A stretch of DNA of 64,000 nucleotides from Cohnella caldifontis (lineage in GTDB: Bacteria; Bacillota; Bacilli; Paenibacillales; Paenibacillaceae), in contig NZ_JAQZSJ010000003.1 in the NCBI RefSeq assembly GCF_029360585.1, positions 493,088 through 557,087 on the forward strand, written 5' to 3'. Of the stretch, positions 63,834 through 64,000 are shown in pieces (the first letter of the stretch is position 1; every line of letters starts with the position of its first letter). The notes under the pieces were generated by a model that was not told where the DNA came from, made no database searches, and saw nothing but the letters and a program-made list of their open reading frames with translations. Both the position numbers and the translations under genes were made by a program.

Positions 63834-63847
63834 TGCTCCTTGAAAAC
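63834..63847 (+). promoter_or_regulatory. rrn boxA-like antitermination element
   Basis: TGCTCCTTGAAAAC closely resembles the TGYTCTTTGAAAAC element of Bacillus rRNA leaders and spacers. Confidence 0.7.
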
Positions 63848-63976
63848 TGAACATCGAGCGTAAACGGACCCTGTCGTTTCATTGAGACGACGGACAACGA
63901 TTTAACTTTTTGAGCCAATTGGCTCTTCGAAAGATTATGCTTCCGATGTGCGTTCCTTTGGAACGCTGGAGGTTTT

Positions 63977-64000
63977 ACCTTTTTGGAGAGTTTGATCCTG
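63977..64000 (+). rRNA. 16S ribosomal RNA, 5' end only
   Basis: GGAGAGTTTGATCCTG at the very end of the window is the universal 16S start (27F primer site). The gene runs off the window after about 22 bases. Confidence 0.97.

Larger units (their letters stand above)
63565..63976 (+). other. rRNA operon promoter and leader
   Basis: About 410 bp with no gene: AT-rich upstream sequence (63595-63620), the promoter (63746-63774), the boxA (63834-63847), and two perfect hairpins, GAGCCAATTGGCTC (63912-63925) and GCGTTCC-ttt-GGAACGC (63950-63966), which may assist processing. Confidence 0.85.

Overview
The window looks like a chromosomal segment of a GC-rich, spore-forming Gram-positive of the Paenibacillaceae (Paenibacillus/Cohnella type). 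The evidence is strong GGAGG-type ribosome binding sites, frequent TTG/GTG starts, Bacillus-type promoters, and a gene backbone (hpf-secA-prfB ... ftsEX-ctpB-minJ ... uvrB-uvrA) that follows the order known from Bacillus subtilis. Most genes are GC-rich, with one clearly AT-rich patch at about 35.7-36.5 kb. The window stops 22 or so bases into a 16S rRNA gene. No tRNA, transposase, prophage or CRISPR array was seen.

Layout. 0-7 kb: a minus-strand GT-B glycosyltransferase-like protein (probably at the edge of a flagellar cluster to the left), then long-form hpf, secA and prfB, the last with a textbook +1 programmed frameshift. 7-15.3 kb: a complete run from N-acetylglutamate to arginine, argC-J-B-D-F-G-H, behind a sigma-A promoter whose -10 is overlapped by an ArgR-type operator; carAB is absent. 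15.3-18.2 kb: a lone nuclease-like protein with a winged-helix tail, a gene-poor stretch with repeats and hairpins, and a VanW/G5 cell-wall protein. 18.4-24.5 kb: ftsE-ftsX-M23 peptidase-ctpB-minJ-like, a division and sporulation module.

24.5-29 kb: intergenic repeat arrays, an sdpI-sdpR immunity/autorepressor pair, and a ydjG/ydjI-like pair of membrane-stress genes. 29-41 kb: nucleotide excision repair. uvrB and uvrA carry nearly identical promoter-plus-operator modules (LexA-box like) but are separated by a full-length lhr helicase, an AT-rich orphan toxin-domain/immunity cassette, an SGNH hydrolase and cbiZ. 41-50 kb: a lipoprotein, two aminoglycoside-phosphotransferase-fold kinases, ilvB-ilvH, a divergent STAND/LuxR regulator, a small membrane protein and a frameshifted GNAT acetyltransferase.

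50-64 kb: small secreted and membrane proteins, a trypsin-like protease, a U32 (RlhA/TrhP-type) protein, two membrane proteins, galU, pcrB-pcrA-ligA, a DUF4395 membrane protein, and an rRNA operon leader. The most notable unexplained items are the matched uvrB/uvrA promoter modules, the displaced toxin-immunity cassette after lhr, and three intergenic arrays of short hairpin or direct repeats that differ in sequence but share a 50-60 bp period.
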